This document shows, in pieces, positions 52,200 to 54,599 of a stretch of 54,599 nt of DNA. Each line of letters opens with the position of its first letter. Position 1 is the stretch's first letter. A model generated the notes under the pieces. That model had not been told where the DNA came from. It did not search any database and saw only the letters and a list, made by a program, of their open reading frames with translations. This DNA is from Nocardia pseudovaccinii NBRC 100343 (GTDB lineage Bacteria; Actinomycetota; Actinomycetes; Mycobacteriales; Mycobacteriaceae), in NCBI RefSeq assembly GCF_001613225.1, contig NZ_BDBY01000178.1, positions 1-54,599 on the forward strand, read 5' to 3'. A program made the translations under genes and the position numbers.

Positions 52200-53624
52200 C
52201 CTTATGTGGGTTCCTGCGACGGTGCGGGCAACGGCCAGGGTCGGCACCGCCATCGCGATGGCGATGACCGCGATGGCCGCCAGCATGACAATGCTGCCGT
52301 CCAGGGTGTGGGTGCGGAAGAACACGACGCTGAGCAGTGCGAGCCCGACCGCATTGCCGATCTGCTCGATGGTGGGTAGTTGCCCGGATGCTTCGGCCAT
52401 TTGGCGCTGGTCCAAACCCGCCAGCATCAGCGGTTGCACTTGCACACCGAACAGGCCGACCCCCAATCCGGCGATGAAGACCGGGCCGAGCGCCAAAGTG
52501 AGATTCACCTCGCCCGCGGTGAGCCGCAGATATGCCGCGCCGATCGCCACGCAGCAGCCATACATCGCAATTCCGAATGCGAGTGCCTTTACCCCCCAAC
52601 GCTTTACCAGCAGCATGGCGGCGAGGGCGCCGGTACCCGCGCCGAGTGCGAATGGCGTCATCGCCACACCGGTGCGCAGTGCGGACCAATGCAACTCGTC
52701 CTGCAGGGTGATCGATACGGTGAAGACGAATGCGGTGAACAAGCCGAAGAAGCTGGCCACCAGCGCAGCACCGATGGCGAAGCCGCGATCGGCGAACAGA
52801 TCCAAGCGCACCAGTGGACTGCCGCCGCGTCGAGCCAGCCTGCGCTCGTAGCCGAAGAACACCGCACCCAGCGCGAAAGCCGCGGCGACCACACCGAAAG
52901 GCCATGGCCGCCAACCATTCTGCTGAACGTCCGCGAGAGCGGCGAGTAAGGCGAACAGGCTCACGGTGGACAATGCCACCCCGCCCAGGTCGAGGCGATC
53001 GCGTTCCGGTGGCCTGCCGAGGTGCAGATATTTGAAGCCGAGCACGAAGGCGAGCACGCCGACGGGCAGATTCAGCAGGAATATCGAATGCCAACCGAGT
53101 CCGCCGATATCGGCGGTGACCAGCGCACCGCCGAGGATCGGCCCGAGCATTCCGGCGAATCCGGCGGTCGCACCGTAGAGCGCGAAGACCTTTTGATGGC
53201 GATTCGGCGGGAAGCTCGCGATGAGGATGGCAATGGTCTGTGCCGCCATCCCGGCGCCCGCGACCCCCTGGGCGATTCTTGCGATTACCAATTCGGTTGC
53301 GCTCGAGGATATTCCGCACCACACCGAGGCCGCGGTGAATGCCGTGACCGAGATCAGGAATACGGTGCGGCGGCCGACGATGGCGCCGATGCGCGCCGCG
53401 GTCAGCAGCGTGCACGCGAAGGCCAGCGAATACCCGGAGACCACAAGCACCTGCGCCGACTGCGAGGCCCGCAGGTCCGCGCTGAGATTCGGCAGTGCGG
53501 TATTGACGATGGTCACGTCGATCATCTGCATGAAAACCGCGATGAGGCAGCCGGTGAAGGCGAGCCACGCGCCGAATTCACCGCCCGCCCGCTCGTCGGA
53601 TCGTTGTGTTTCGATCTCCGTCAC
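52191..53624 (-). CDS. MFS transporter, DHA2 (EmrB/QacA) type
   Basis: A 477-aa exporter with about 14 TM helices. It starts after GGAGG at GTG 53624. The DHA2 marks are FMQMIDVTIVNTALPNL in TM1, GYSLAFACTLLTAARIGAIVGRR (motif A region) and the motif C stretch AGMLGPILGGAL in TM5. It is convergent with the adenylation gene, overlapping by nine bases. Placement beside a biosynthetic cluster suggests product export or self-resistance; drug export is the alternative. Confidence 0.87.
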   Translation of the reverse strand: MTEIETQRSDERAGGEFGAWLAFTGCLIAVFMQMIDVTIVNTALPNLSADLRASQSAQVLVVSGYSLAFACTLLTAARIGAIVGRRTVFLISVTAFTAASVWCGISSSATELVIARIAQGVAGAGMAAQTIAILIASFPPNRHQKVFALYGATAGFAGMLGPILGGALVTADIGGLGWHSIFLLNLPVGVLAFVLGFKYLHLGRPPERDRLDLGGVALSTVSLFALLAALADVQQNGWRPWPFGVVAAAFALGAVFFGYERRLARRGGSPLVRLDLFADRGFAIGAALVASFFGLFTAFVFTVSITLQDELHWSALRTGVAMTPFALGAGTGALAAMLLVKRWGVKALAFGIAMYGCCVAIGAAYLRLTAGEVNLTLALGPVFIAGLGVGLFGVQVQPLMLAGLDQRQMAEASGQLPTIEQIGNAVGLALLSVVFFRTHTLDGSIVMLAAIAVIAIAMAVPTLAVARTVAGTHIRSG

Positions 53625-53779
53625 AGCTGATCCTCCCGAAAGCGGGCAATCGAACGCGATGACGGTAACGAACAATCCGGTGGCTACCGCGGGTCAGCGA
53701 TAAAAGACTCCGCCAACACACAAGTCGGCACTCACCCATCTTGTGAACCGGCCCAAGTCGAGGATCGGCCCTGGCCCGA

Positions 53780-54599
53780 TCAGGCCGACAGGTCGGTCGA
53801 CTCGGCTCGCGCCATCTTCACCAGCATGTCGTGCAACTCCTTCGCCAACTTCCCCGCACGATCCCCGTGCAGCGCGAAATCGGTGAACGCATCGAGCAGG
53901 GCGAGGCTCGGATCCAGCGGGTTGTAGGTGAGATCCGCACTGCCACGCAGTGATTCGGTAATCAGTCGGCGTTGCGCCTCGTGCCGGGCCCGAAAGTCCC
54001 CCGCGACATCGAGCGCACAACCGAACTCACGCACAACCGCGGCATACACCGGCCGATCGGCATTGCGCCGCCGCCGCAACCACCGGCGCGGCCGCGCACT
54101 CCCGGCCGCCGGTACCAAGGTCGCCAAGGCACCCCCATCGAGCACCATCCAAATCGCTGACGCATCTGATTGCGGCAATGACGGAGACGCCCCACGCACT
54201 GGGGGCGCGCTATCGTCCTGAACGGTAATCCGTATGCCGCGCAAGGCAATCGGATACCGGGTGAGCATGTCGTCCACCGCTGCCGTGACCTCCCGGACAA
54301 CATACTTGTCGACATTCGGCCCATCGAATCCGACAAGGTCCAGACCATGCTGCGCCGCCAACTCGACAGCGGTGACAGGCGTCGCCGAATCGACGGAATA
54401 CGCACGGGAGCCCGGCATCTCGATGTCAGGATATATCGGAAGTCGTGCTGTCTCGGATTCCTGAGAATGGATCGGCAGCGGTACGGCCTCCGACTGCGGT
54501 TGCACCGCGGGCGGCCACACCACCTCGGGCTCTCGCACATAGACCGGCAGCGATGCCGCGTCGGGCTCCTGCACGTATGCCGGTACCGCCACTGCCTGC
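53780..54599 (-). CDS. Repeat-bearing protein with degenerate metallopeptidase motif, partial
   Basis: The frame is open to the right edge of the window, so the 5' end is missing. The visible N-terminal part has imperfect repeats of about 16-17 residues built on P-x-Y-V-x-E-P (PAYVQEP, PVYVREP, PIHSQES). The C-terminal 200 residues are globular. VVREFGCALDVAGDFRARHE resembles the EFGHAL-D-x-x-G zinc-peptidase region found in phage head proteins and actinobacterial toxins, but both His are replaced (Arg and Cys), so it is probably not catalytic. Family assignment is tentative. It may belong to a polymorphic-toxin or phage-like protein. Confidence 0.55.
   Translation of the reverse strand, partial: QAVAVPAYVQEPDAASLPVYVREPEVVWPPAVQPQSEAVPLPIHSQESETARLPIYPDIEMPGSRAYSVDSATPVTAVELAAQHGLDLVGFDGPNVDKYVVREVTAAVDDMLTRYPIALRGIRITVQDDSAPPVRGASPSLPQSDASAIWMVLDGGALATLVPAAGSARPRRWLRRRRNADRPVYAAVVREFGCALDVAGDFRARHEAQRRLITESLRGSADLTYNPLDPSLALLDAFTDFALHGDRAGKLAKELHDMLVKMARAESTDLSA

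Overview
The window reads as chromosome of a high-GC mycolic-acid actinobacterium, most likely Nocardia or a close relative. The main clues are an MspA-type porin, a ChoD-type cholesterol oxidase, MMPL transporters, an F420/deazaflavin-type nitroreductase, a rifampicin monooxygenase preceded by a rifamycin-associated element (RAE), and an antigen-85-like esterase remnant. Genes are dense, often overlap by ATGA, and several start with GTG. I recognise no rRNA, tRNA or CRISPR array. This is accessory or niche-adaptation content rather than core genome.

Layout. 1-1.6 kb: two decayed genes, a frameshifted TetX-like monooxygenase and a TetR gene that has lost its DNA-binding end. 1.8-3.5 kb: RAE plus rox (rifamycin inactivation), ended by a bidirectional hairpin. 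3.6-5.8 kb: ECF41/SigJ sigma factor and its partner oxidoreductase. 5.9-7.3 kb: FetAB-type ABC pair. 7.4-8.6 kb: lone tyrosine recombinase. 8.7-17.5 kb: methyltransferase, two amidases around a DUF402 protein, MspA porin with a small secreted partner, deazaflavin reductase, and a BisC/TorA-type molybdoenzyme. 17.6-24.8 kb: tiny secreted peptide, rhodanese/MarR pair, complete MMPL exporter, methyltransferase, SDR and a secreted GH1 enzyme.

24.8-33.2 kb is an organosulfur (sulfur-scavenging) island. The minus-strand operon holds a solute-binding lipoprotein, ATPase and permease (SsuABC/TauABC type), an LLM flavin monooxygenase and a TauD-type dioxygenase. Two short peptides with a shared RRRxVDFMR motif and one Cys each precede the binding-protein gene and the dioxygenase gene; I read them as attenuator leader peptides. 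An IclR regulator and a divergent two-gene unit resembling adenylylsulfate reductase AprA/AprB complete the island.

33.2-40.9 kb: TetR/epimerase pair, choD, a ferritin-like acyl-ACP desaturase, DoxX, a DODA-type dioxygenase divergent from a MarR regulator with two perfect 14-bp operators, and an unrecognised protein. 40.9-43.6 kb is a decay zone: an MMPL gene and an unknown gene both lack their 5' ends at one junction, and an esterase is cut short.

44.0-53.6 kb looks like a compact, poorly described terpenoid or meroterpenoid gene cluster. It contains a polyprenyl diphosphate synthase, cytochrome P450, UbiA-superfamily membrane enzyme, SRPBCC-adenylation fusion and MFS exporter. It is flanked by two convergent paralogous TetR regulators of unusual length (372 and 375 aa) that carry a thioredoxin/AhpC-like C-terminal region, and related operator-like repeats lie before both. 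This cluster and the sulfur island with its leader peptides and Apr-like pair are the strongest candidates for undescribed biology. The window ends inside a repeat-bearing protein with a degenerate metallopeptidase-like motif.
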